Shown here: in pieces, positions 25,681 through 47,910 of the stretch
How positions within the stretch are numbered: the first letter of the stretch is position 1
How the letters are laid out: every line of letters starts with the position of its first letter
From: Echiichthys vipera
Lineage: Eukaryota > Chordata > Actinopteri > Perciformes > Trachinidae
DNA length: 64,000 nucleotides
NCBI GenBank assembly: GCA_963691815.1
Contig: OY829659.1
Span: 17,530,241-17,594,240, forward strand
Direction: 5' to 3'
Program-made: the position numbers and the translations under genes
The notes under the pieces: generated by a model
What the model was told of the DNA's origin: nothing
What the model saw: the letters and a program-made list of their open reading frames with translations, nothing else
The model's database searches: none

Positions 25681-26384
25681 AAAAATCATGAGGGGTCAGA
25701 GAATGGGGAAAATATTCAAATAAAAAATTCCATATTTTATCAAACCATCAGTTCAAACGCAGATGATAGTCATATTACTATCATATATGACAACAGAAAA
25801 GCCTCAAAACATCACATTTAATGAGCTTAAACAAGAGACATTTGACTGAAACGAAAAAGATTCATTTCATACCAATCAACCAATCGCAGCAGCTCAACTG
25901 AAAATGTAATATTTCCAGACAAAGTAAAGATGTTAACTCTTTTCAGTAGGTTATAAAGTCAAACAATTAACAGTTAATCATGCTTTTCTGTTCAAGAAGA
26001 AGAAGAAGAAGAAGACACGTCCTACTGGGTTGTGAACCAGCGGGTGTTTTCCACCAAATATAACCTTTCTTTTCATAGTTCATTACTTAGTTTTGAAATA
26101 TGTTCTATATTAATTAAATTATTACAGTATTTTCTATGTTGATACATATTAATTAGCCTCATAGACATTGTCTCACCCCCCCCCCCCCCCCCTTGTCAGG
26201 CTTGACACCAACAACCCGATTGTTTACAACATGAATAAATCGAGGTGCAACTACACTGCAAACTTAAACAATATGTCTCGAACTTTACTATCATAAAACA
26301 TGTTATCTAAAAATCTATGGAGTCCCAGCTGTAGAAGAAGATAAAATCTCAGATGCTAAAATGTAATTTGGTTCAATAGATGTT

Positions 26385-29300
26385 TTAAGATGAGATGGGT
26401 TTGCAGTCCAAGTAGCACTTACCTTGACCATCCTTCCTACTGTTTTGGTGTGCTCTCAGTTCTTCTGATTTATAGAAATCAATGCTGGCGTAAGTGTTGA
26501 GGCTGGAACCAGCGCTGCTGCCCAATGCAATTCCTCCAATGTTGTAGGCTGAGGAGTTACGCTCCACTCCGGCTTGAGGACTCTCCTTAACAGCCAGGTC
26601 AAGATCAATATAGTTAAGGCCTTGTTCAGCAGATGAGGTGGAGGCTTGTGGTGGAGGCGTGGCAGATAAACTAGCTACCTGCCTGTTCTCCCACAGCGAG
26701 CAATCCAAACCATGTCGATGGCTCGCCGCCTGGCTGCCCTCCGTGAAGCTGGAGGTAGAAGAAGGTGGGTGGCGTGGTAGGGAGGGAGGTGAGTTAAATG
26801 TCTCTGAACGGTGGCTCTGCCATCCCTGTGGCTCACCTCGGACCGATCTGCTGCTTCGCTCAGGAGACTGGGAGGACTTTACTGGGGAAAAACCCAAGCC
26901 TGTTTCCTGATCCATGGATAAGGGTTGACCTGAGTGGATGGCAGGTCTTGCTGAAATACTGGGATCTGAACCTTTGTTTTCTATAAATGGAGTAGGGGCA
27001 TCTGTTGGCATTGCTGCCATCTTTACTTTTGTTCTGTACCCGGTGTTGCCCTCCGCTGCCAGAGGAGAGGACGTGCTGTGTTCATGTCGGGCCTTGGGGG
27101 CAATAGCTGGTGGACCCTGCATGGCGCTGAATGTGGTTCTAACAGGAGCCAGGGGCGTTGAGGACTTTCCTAGATCCATGCTGACGTATTCGGCGGAGGT
27201 GGACAATGGAGCAGAGAAGCTGCGGGGAAGGTTAACGGGATTATCGTGGCAGAGAAGTGGTTGATTCAAAGGCCTTAGGGTTCCATGGATCAAAGGTTGT
27301 CTACGTTCAGACCCCGACCGTCGTCCTCCGCCATGCTTATTGTCCTCCTTGAACACAATACTGACATACTCACCGACATTTTGAGACACCGATGGCAGCA
27401 GATTCTCCTTCACCCTGGGCAGGGTGTTTGCTTTAGCAATGTCTGAAGACACACTGAGGGGACGGACCCTCCTTTGTTGCTTTGGGCTCTTACTTGATCC
27501 ACGTTTTTGATGATGACGCCCATCTTTTGCGCATGTTCCCGCAAACTTGTACTCTGCTCCGGTTCTTACTAAACTTAACCCTCTCCCTGCTGAAAGGGAC
27601 TTGTCTTCCAGGCTCTCACTGCTGGCTGAACTGGAGGAGAAGGAAGAGGAAGACATGGAGAGTTGGCAGCCTCCTGCAGAGCCCGCTGCAGTTTTGTTCC
27701 TCTTGCTGTATCCCACTCCCCCTCCCCTTCCAGCACTATCATGCCCACTGCTGTCCTTTTTCCCTTCTCCTTTGTTTAAGTCATCTTCAAAGCGAGTATA
27801 AAGAGTATGTTGATAAGCTCTTGGCAGGGAGAAGTAGGAATTGAACATTTTTGGTTGCAGTTGGTGCTGTTCGGGGTGGGACGGCGGTGTGCTGCAGGCA
27901 GAGCGGCTGCAGACGGGTGAGGTGTTCATGTAGTCACTGACAGCCCGGCTCTCCATGCTGGCCCTGCTGTCCCACATGCCCAGTCCGTGCAGGTCTGTGG
28001 AGCTGCTGCTATTTGGAGACATGACCATGTAGCCCTCTGTGCTGGGCTGGCGGATGTGCTGAGGGGGGGACACACTGTTGTTGGGGGTCATGGCCATATA
28101 TTCATCATCTGTCCCAGGTTTAGCGCCGGTATCAGACATACCTATCGAGAGAGAGAGCGAAACTGGAGGAGATGTGACTCCAGGCAACATTGACATATAG
28201 CCACTTTCCACGGCTGCTCCACCTTCCACTTCTCGCCTGCTCTTGTCAGCCCTCTTCCTACTTTTTCCTACTGCATCAAGCTGCCCAACCCCAGCTGCCT
28301 GACCCCCTGAGCCTTGGCGCAAATCAGCTCTCTCTCGAGTAGCACTCTGCGTCATGATGGCATATTCTTCATCATCTTCATCGTCTTCATCTTTTCTATG
28401 TGGAGTCAGACGTTCATGTGCTGCCAACGGCAGGGAAGCCCTCTTACTTAGTAGTCTGCGCTCTGCCTCAGATTCCCTGCTGGATGAGCGCCTTAAAATC
28501 CGTCGACCTTTTGAGCGATGATGGGAACCAAGGAGACCCTCTCGCTGTCCCATCACTATATAGCTGGAGGTGCCCTCTCCATGTGCATGATGTCCAGACA
28601 GACTAGGAACGAGAAGAGAGTGTTCCCCGGGACTGGAGCCATATTCATCTGAGGAGCCATAGTCGCTCGGTGAACCTGAAACAGAAACTCTCTGAGAAAC
28701 ACGAGGGTAGGAGCAGATCATCATGCCTCCCACTGCTGCCCCGACTAGGCCACACTCTGAGCCGTGACCAGAGCTGGAGGACAGACTTGGTGCAGGAGAG
28801 GGAGCAGGGTTAGGCGTGTAACGTGCAAGGCTGAGGGTAATCTTAGCAGGAGTTGGGGCCCTGGTGGGCTTGGGCCTCAGTGTCGGAGTAGTTGAGCAGG
28901 AACCATTAAGACTTGGACTGGAGCTGGCCCATGTCCCTTTGGCACTCGCTCCACCCTCCTCCGACCTGGCCCCGATGCTGGCAGTCCGTGCCCTTGGGAA
29001 TCCATGGCGTGAGGTGGGTGAAGTGCTCGTGCTGCTACCTCCTGTTCCTGGGGTCTCTGTGCGGGCTCGTCTGGAGAAGCCCACCTGGCTCGGTGGCAGA
29101 TTTGGATGATGCCGACGGCTCGGGACACTGATGGGGTTCGAAGCAGTACCACCTCCACACGACGTCCCCACAGACTGGGATTTACTGCGCTGACGGAACT
29201 CCTCACTTAGGGCCTTCATAGCCTCCAGCAGGGTCTCGTGCATGTGCTGAGCCACCACAGAGTCATCCACCTGCATCCAGAACTCTCCAGGGCCAGTTAT

Positions 29301-31424
29301 AGCTGAGCGACCCACCTCAATGAAGAAAAAATTCTCTGAGTGGCCACACCTGCGAACATTCATCAGCTGTAACACCACAGCTGCCACATCAGAGTTGAGT
29401 TTGACAAAGTTGACTGTCTTGTCTGTTAGGCACAGCCGGTAGATGCCCACTAAGTTCCTGGCGTGTCCAAGACCTTTCGGCCAAACCTTAACCTGCCATA
29501 CTTCCTTGAAGGTTGGAACAGGAGATGGAGAGCTACACTCTCCACTACTGCCATAGTCTTCAGGAGTTTTACCTAGGAAACAATACAGAATAAATAAATA
29601 ATCAATTAAGGTATTTGATGACTTAACGTATACATACATATATAGATCTGGAAATACCACAAATTACACACAGTACACATTCTGTAGAAATATGAAGCCA
29701 AAGTGAAACATAATACACTAATAATAATAAATAATAACACACTAATAAGTGATACCTGTCATTACTAAATAGCTGCATGCAAGAATCCTGTATCTGCCAA
29801 GCAACAGTGCTGCATCTACTTCATCATCATCACTTTGAAGCTACAGCTCTATAATTTATTAAGTCTTAGGCGGTATAAAATACATCTACTGAAAAGCAGC
29901 AGCTCCCATTGTGAAATAATAAATCAAAGTTCAGTTCAATGCCAATCACATGACAAATTACAGGATTAAAAAGTTTTTTTCACGCCACACTGTCACTGTT
30001 ACCTCCACTGAACAACTGTCGTGGTTTTCTCCCATTCTCCCATCATATTTAATATATTAGAGATAATCCCCACTAGAATCACTATAATCTGATATAGGCC
30101 TACTGGTGTGCTTCTATCTACATTTATGCGTCCCTGTGCACATTACGAACAGGTATACAGCCACATTAGATTACATTAATAACAGTGTTTTATTGTGGCT
30201 GGACCTGAGACATAATCTCAACAAAATGGGGGTCTGTACTCCATAATGTCTATCTAATCAGGGCTCCACAACATGACAAAATAAAAGCTGCACAAGCCCG
30301 TCAGTCTCAACTAACTGAAATGCAAAGGATAACAGGGAGGATGTTTGGTCGTATTCAGCTCCGGCAAGGATAACAACGTAAACACCAGGATAACCAACAG
30401 AAATCCATTTTTCCAGTGAGAGCGCACTGACGGTGCCATCTCCTCCCTACCAGCAGCGCCGTGTAACGCGAATGTGGGTTAGGCGAACGGCAGTCAGAGC
30501 TGTGCAGAAAAACAAAAACACAGGCTCCAGCGGAGTGCACCGCGATAGGCTACTACTATATGATGCATCCCTTGCATGGTTGCTATATGCCCACTGCGCC
30601 ATGCAAAAATACACCGACGTATGAAATGGGCTGCATTTTCGATCAGAAAAGGGCGATCATCTAAATATTATTACATATAAACATGCGATTTAATGCGTCA
30701 AATCATATTTTGCTGACAGAAAAAAACACCCGCAGCTTCTTACTGTATTAAACCAACGCTTAATGAGATTGTGCAGCACAAACACAGCACATGCCGCCCA
30801 TAGCGTGTCGGTCTACCCAGTTCACTCGGATCCACCTGCCTCTTGGATAAAACACACCGTCCAAATCGCATGACTTAGACTTATTTGTTTAAATGAAATG
30901 GGTTAACTAGAGCTGCAGCAAAAAAAAAAAAAAAATCAAACAATCCGAGTCAATGATAGGCAATGGACAATCAGGAATGACCGAGCCACATAGTGTATGG
31001 AGAACAAACAGCCTACGGCAGGATAGGCCTGATGCAGAAACAGATAGAAATCACATCACACTTCAGATCTCTTACAGTTGCACTGGAGGTCCAGCATTGC
31101 TTGGTACCACTCGTTTTGGACCTCCTCGCTGTCTGCAGCGATGGCAAAGCTCTCGCTGCGGGTATAAAGGACTATCATGTGCTTGTTCTTGGAATCTGCC
31201 CGCTTGTTGATGTTGAAGCAAGTCTCCAGGTTGAGGACTTTTTTGGGCACAGGTGATTTACTGCGGAATTTCTTCTCGTTCTCATAATACTCAAGTCGAG
31301 CAGGACCATGCTCCGAGGCCGCCCTCAGCACGAAGAATCGCCGGTGCATTGATTTATGCTTGCGGAGATAGCCGCTTTTCTGCACATCTTCATAGTTCTG
31401 CGGCTCGGCTGCTTGGTTCTCCAT
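26385..31424 (-). CDS. Insulin receptor substrate (IRS1/IRS3-like adaptor)
   Basis: Docking protein that binds activated insulin/IGF1 receptors and recruits PI3K, GRB2 and SHP2. Coding exons: 31424-31076 and 29572-26385 (1178 residues if read to the stop at 26385). Exon 1 starts at the ATG of MENQAAEP and encodes a PH domain (about 15-115: GYLRKHKSMHRRFFVLRAAS, LEYYENEKKF, FNINKRADSK). Exon 2 begins with the PTB domain (about 137-245; KEVWQV, IYRLCLT, RRCGHSENFFFIEVGRSA). The tail carries six YXXM PI3K sites (YIVM 454, YAIM 520, YMSM 575, YMAM 608, YMVM 631, YVSM 912), a GRB2-type EYVSI (852) and C-terminal SHP2-type sites LNYIDL and NTYASIDF. A consensus donor near the 3' end suggests the last 11 residues may be spliced off. 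Many blocks look IRS1-like, but the intron between PH and PTB and the nearness of slc12a9 point to irs3; the paralogue is unresolved. Confidence 0.93.
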
Positions 31425-31830
31425 GGCCGAGACAGGGCGATGAATATTACAAGCCAATAATCTCAGGGGGGAAATCCAAGCCCATGTGTAAAAGACTGCT
31501 CCTCATTAATCCATCGCAACTACATTCCTCGTCCTCCCCATGTCCACGTTTAAGTGTCCAGCGTGTGTGCGAGGGCTAAGGATGGGGGGAAATCAGCCAA
31601 ACCATGATTTGGACCTGGTATCATAGTCTACTGTGAGTCCAGCAGCTGCAGGAGGATCCGCGCACCGAGCGCGTCCAGCGTCCGCCGCTGCTCGTCCCGC
31701 AGCCCAGCCCGGTCCTGCCCGATCGAGTCCAACCGCGATGCAGCTCGGCTACTTAAGGACGTCGCCTCCACCTGTCTGAGGTTGCCCACAGCCAGTCTGT
31801 ACCCACCACTGTCAAGCAGGGTCTAATAGA
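31425..31830 (-). promoter_or_regulatory. CpG-rich 5' UTR/promoter region of irs
   Basis: Directly upstream of the irs start codon the sequence turns GC- and CpG-rich (notably 31620-31790: GCGCACCGAGCGCGTCC, CGCCGCTGCTCGTCCCGC), in strong contrast to AT-rich flanks. This looks like a CpG-island promoter with the 5' UTR. I saw no upstream splice acceptor that would require another exon. Confidence 0.5.
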
Positions 31831-34800
31831 AACACAACTTCTGGCGAAGACTTTCAAAATAAAGGCATCATCAAATTGAATCTGAGGCCCTAAGACCACA
31901 TGTTCATCCAGTCCTATATTGTTTTACCACATGCCATGCTATCCTGCTAAAATTAAAAAGAATAACAGACTGGATGAATTAACTAATATGCCATTAAATG
32001 TACCAAAGATAATATAAAAACATGTAGGCATGAATGCATTGATAAAATGTGACATGAAATTAAAAGAAAAGAAAATTAGCTTCTTTATTTATTAACCTTT
32101 GTATTTCCCCTATTTATTTATGTTCCTCTCTAAAAAATGTATTCATGTTTGCATTACTTTTTATTTTATTTAATATATACATGTTTTAATAGATTAACCA
32201 ATTTCTTTATTAATTAACGTTTTCATTTCCTCTTCGTTATGCATGAAGGGGGGGGGGGGGTATCATTCAGTGTGGTTGATCAATATTTTTTAAATAAAGT
32301 AAATTGTTTAAAAAAAAATACATTAAAAATGAATGAAAGCAAATTCATAAAAGGGCTAGAGAAAAGATAGATTCATGTATACAAAGGTAAATAAATACGA
32401 TAACTAATTAATGTCTAAATGTATTTTGAATATTATTTTTGGTATTTATCGAGACATTTTTTACATTCATATTTTGTTGCGACCACAACCTAATATGCTT
32501 TAATTGTGAAAGCCAACCTGTTATGTTTCCGGTCTTCACCTGGGTCTCTCTGGCTGACTTGACTCAGCTCCTGCTAGACTGGTGCCAGTCAAATGCCAGG
32601 GGGGCTTCAGGACTGATGGGGTGCACAGAGGAACACGATGTTCATCCGGGGAAAACTTCGTTTATCATCACGTGGACGGTCCGACTGTTCAGGTCGTTTA
32701 ATTTATCATTTCATTGGCAGACTGTGGAGGAAAACAGCTGCAGAACAGGCTGGTTGAGAGGTCAGGGCTTCTGCAGCTATAGGCCTCAGATTATTGGGGT
32801 AGTAGAGTATAGGCTCCACTGAACTTCAACCAGACATTAAATGCATATGCGCGTATTTTACGGGGGGGGGGGGGGGGGGGGGGGGGGGGTCATAATAGCC
32901 CAACTCCCTAGACACTCTTAGAGGGATTGAGTAATCTAATGACATAGTAGGCTATTACATATGGTTTCAACTCCTTTTCAGTTTCACTTACCACTGCTAA
33001 ATTAATTATCTTGAACATGATTTCCCCAAAAATCCCTATACCTATACTGTAGATGATACAGCCAGGGGTGTGAGTGGCCCTCCAAAGTGCCAAAAAGGAT
33101 TTGGTAAAGCAACCTGTCAAACAGATCAAATTGTCCTCATAGAGACCTCCGTCTTAGTGGCAGAAATAAGGATTGCTTTGGAGCCGACATTGTCCTCAGG
33201 GCACTGATAATCCTGCTGGCAGTGCAGACATGATCTGTATGATTTGATAACATTTGAATCATTTTACAAATAAAAAATAGTGTCTTATTGTCTAAAGCAG
33301 CTAACACTATAGGACAAGCGTGTTATGACACTTGGAGTTTCTTTTAAGAAAATCTCTTACCCAAAGCAGCAAATAAACTCACACTGAAGGAAAACTATAA
33401 TTCTGTTGTACGATTTCTACGTCTAAACCTAAATCTCTAGATTTAGACTGCAGGCCTGCATTGCCGTAAGCTCTACAATGCAACTTGAATTCAACTCCAT
33501 GGAGGTTGTGTTTCAGCAGAAAATCCACTCATAAAATCATTTCGGATTTATGAACATTTGAGTGTTCAGGGTGAAATTGTGACAAAAACGTTTTTGTTGT
33601 TTGGGTTTGTTGATGGTGTGCAGGGTATTGCACACAAGTTGCATTATGTAAAACCTTCCTTATTGGATTGTTCCATTACAGAATAAAACAGAGTAAACCC
33701 AGCCCAAAGCTTGTTAGCATCACTGTAACTTGCTTTGGGATTTACAGTGAAATGGTGAGGTAAGCCTTCGCTCTTCTTCATAATCGAGTGGCGTTGAATG
33801 TTGCTGTTTTCAAGTCCTTTGCCCATTTTCAACACCACTATTCCAAAGCTGAAAGCATGTTATAATTGAAAAGTATGAATCAGATTTGACAGATAAAAGC
33901 ACTATCTTAGATTATATATCAAGCTTTAAACTGCTTGCCTGTCGTTTAAAGTGTGATTCACTGGCCTTTATTGATTTACTGGTCCACTTGTTTTGAATCA
34001 TAATTGAATGTACTGTCAGGGCACCGTTTGGGAAAATTGCCTCAACACATATAGACTCCAGAGTGGGCAACAAGACAAACATACAAACACACAATCTTCA
34101 CTAAAACCATCATTTATTTACATAAATAAAGAGAACAATTGAGAACACTTTCAAAACCAAACAATCCATCCCATTTTGATCAATCTATTTGGCAAATTGA
34201 TTAAAAATCTAGCAGAAGTAGATCCTACCTATGCAATAGTATAACTCATTTTGTTCTTTAGATACCCATTAAAATAGCCCCCGTGTTTTTCCTCTTGATT
34301 CAGAATCCTGGTTTTCTCTTTGTCAGGGGTTTAATCATGCTTGGAGGGCCGATGCTAAACACTTAATGGTGTGAGAGACTCCACAGGCAACCTGATAATC
34401 AAGCGGTCAGATGCCCATGATTTTTGTCCATATCCTGAGCTACTGTGACAACTCGGTGTACGTTAGAGGCGGTCAGCAAGTGAGCTCTCAAGGGGAAAAA
34501 AAGTCTGCAGACTGAAACTGTTGTTGGAGAAAAATCATGTCCTGACGTTGTCTGCCTATTGTTGCTTCAATATGAGTGCTGCAGACAATTAGCGAGCCAG
34601 CAAAGAGTGAGTGAACAATGCAGGTTGCTTGCTTCTTGAATGCAGTGTGATTAAACCTTTATGTTCTCGTAGACATCTCCTTTTGTGCAGGGGTTTAGTG
34701 GAACCCAAGCAGAAAAGAAAACTCCACTAAAAAGTCCCTAACCCTGCAGGACACAAAGACAAACTATGTACAAATTTACACTATGTACATATCCCCAAGC

Positions 34801-36433
34801 CAAAAAGAAATGACTCAGAAGACCCTGTCCTCCCCTTATTATTTTCATGCTTTATATGTTCTGTAAAATCCCCTGGGGTTGGGCATGGGGGCAACTTAGT
34901 TAACATTTGTTCTCAGAGGACCTTCAGATACAGCCGCTGTTTGGGGTCCCGAAGAGTCCAGAAAGGAAAATAATGGCTGCAAAACTCAGCCTCTGCCAGA
35001 CATTTTCCCCTAAGGAAGACTGCTATACACATGAAAAGGCTCAAACTGCTGAAGCACATTATTGGAGATAATTTCAGTCAATTGACTCAGACATCCTGCA
35101 TATCAGGTCAGAGCCGATATACTGTGTCACAGAAATCAGGTCTCCCTATTGCTGTCCTGTTGTCAAACACACAGCTGTACAGCCAATTCAGCCATGCATG
35201 CAGCGTGTTTCAGTAATTGGCTACATGTTCTGTGAGTGAAGCTACAGGGAAACTGCGTTATCATTAGTGAGCAACAGTTTGGGTCTCGTTGGGTCTTGAT
35301 TTGGTGGAAACCGTCTGCATAATGTTGAAAGCAATACACACATCTTTTAAAACAACACATGCCGTATGTAGTACAGTATCATAGCATTTATATGGAGAGA
35401 AACATACTGTAGTGCACATCATAAGTCAATCTTTTGTAGAACAATATCATGTGGATGCCATGGCATTTTTCTGAAAACGATGCCATTAAATGTAAGGATT
35501 TTTTTGTTTTTTTTTGGCCCCAGGATATTTTTCAAGATATTTTCCAGCATGTATCTTCATAGTTTCTACTGGAACAAGTCAACCAAACTTAAACTAACTT
35601 CCCTAGACGCACTTAGAGTGAAACAGACCTCTCATTCAAATTGACTCAAATAGCACTACCGCGGTAACGGGATAAAATGTTATATTATCATTGTTAGATA
35701 TTGTCTTTTTAAAAAAATCTGTATGAATCTAATATTAAATAAACACACTGGATGCTTTCTTTGATATATTTTCGTATTGTATGGCTTCATTCACCAAATG
35801 TGCCACAAAAGTTAAACCTGAGCCATCCCTGACCTGAGTTCATAACCCTGACTGACCCATCCTGTTCTTTTCAGCTTAAATTACTGTGAAATGCTTCAAT
35901 GTAATAATTCTGAGTTGTTTTAAAAGGCTAATGCTTCTAAAGTGAGTGGTCTATTATACCCAAGCTGAATAGTTGAGCAGTAATAGCTTCCATGTTCATG
36001 ATAACATCTCTCCAGTATCTCTACAAAGAACAAATCTCAGTACAAATACATACAGCACATGAAGTACACCAGTATCACACATGGTAGTGTAATAATATTT
36101 CTGTACACACATCCATCATCATCCCCCTCTTTAGGCAGTTGCTGTCCTCTAAATCAACACTTTTTGGATCTGTAATTCAACATTAGTATGCATATAATGC
36201 TGTATGTATACTGAACAAATATAATACAGACGCTTGCATTTTCTGCAATGCAGATTATTGTAGCATATAAATGATTTCCAAAAAAGTATGAATTCCCATG
36301 TCACTGGGGCTGGGTTTCCTTTTGAGCGTGGCAGAAATCATAATAAGACTGTAGCTGTTGCATGCTCGACGTTACCTTAGCTCTCTGTGTATTTTTTCAC
36401 TGAAAAACAATTTTGATCTATAAAATATCACTT
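31831..36433. other. Intergenic region between irs and guanylyl cyclase
   Basis: AT-rich DNA with no supported exon. It holds a 13-base G run (32248-32260) and a 28-base G run (32862-32889). An open frame at 32439-32822 has no recognisable domain. No RNA gene was recognised. Confidence 0.45.
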
Positions 36434-36439
36434 TTTATT
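36434..36439 (-). terminator. Polyadenylation signal AATAAA of guanylyl cyclase
   Basis: A minus-strand AATAAA lies 32 bases beyond the stop codon (36474-36472). Use of this signal would give a very short 3' UTR; more distal signals cannot be excluded. Confidence 0.35.
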
Positions 36440-36471
36440 CTGGGACATCAGTGAGAAAAAAAAAAATCAGC

Positions 36472-47109
<10,638 letters not shown>

Positions 47110-47598
47110 CGTCGGCACATGTCCTTTTCTCTTTGCTTTTATTGAGTTGTGCTGCCATCGTGGGTGGTAGGACAGGTTGTGCAGAAAGCGGGGGTCTCTG
47201 TGACTTGCCATTTTCCTCACACAGCTCTTCTGATGCTTTTGACACAGAATGAAAGTGGAGCGTTTATGGAGATTAGCGTGACACTGATTGTGTCGCGATA
47301 AGACCGTCTCCCTTGTCACTCAGCAGGCCTCTAGTCCAAAACTGGACAGGCGACCAGACAACCCCAAGCCATCACTGTCTCTGGAAGACAAAAAAAGGTT
47401 GATTTAGAACATTGGTAGCTTGACAGTTCAGGGGGATCAATTTTTGCTTCTTTGTGATACAAGCAAGGACACCTTAGAGGCTTGGACTGTCTCCAGGGTA
47501 AAGACATGATCCCTGACCTCATTCTGTGAATTAGTCCATTCTGGTTTATCATATTGAAAAAAAAATAAAACAAACGTATTTCTGCAAAAAGCCACTGT

Positions 47599-47910
47599 TT
47601 ACATGTCCCCAGGCCCTTCCATCACATGTGACAAATCTGTTCTCTTTACATAGCAGATGAAGGGGTCCCAGATCTGGTAAAACTGATGTTGTTGATGTTT
47701 TATTGTATACGTAATTTTCTCCAAGGGTAGAGTTGTAGATAGCTCAGACAACCACCTGCTTACACTTGGACATCTGGTGTTTTTCCATGAGAGGGCTACT
47801 ACCCTCTTTGCCATTAACACTCTTAAGTCTACAAACATTCTTTGATATTTCTTAATCTTGAAATTATCTGGATATAGGCCCAATATAAACAAACATCGGG
47901 CAACATGCAT
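47599..47910 (-). mobile_element. LINE (L1/Tx1-type) ORF2 C-terminal relic
   Basis: A 103-residue minus-strand reading frame has the pattern seen at the C terminus of fish L1/Tx1-clade reverse transcriptase ORF2: AKRVVALSWKNTRCPSVSRW, then LPLEKITYTIK and IWDPFICYV. The frame is closed by a stop at the 3' side and the rest of the element is missing, so it is a 5'-truncated dead copy. Confidence 0.7.

Noticed and set aside
27482..27844. Plus-strand frames opposite the large irs exon
   Set aside because: They are antisense shadows of the long serine/proline-rich irs coding exon.
32439..32822. 127-codon plus-strand open frame in the irs-gucy2 interval
   Set aside because: No domain, no splice context and no recognisable family; its base composition is like the surrounding non-coding DNA.
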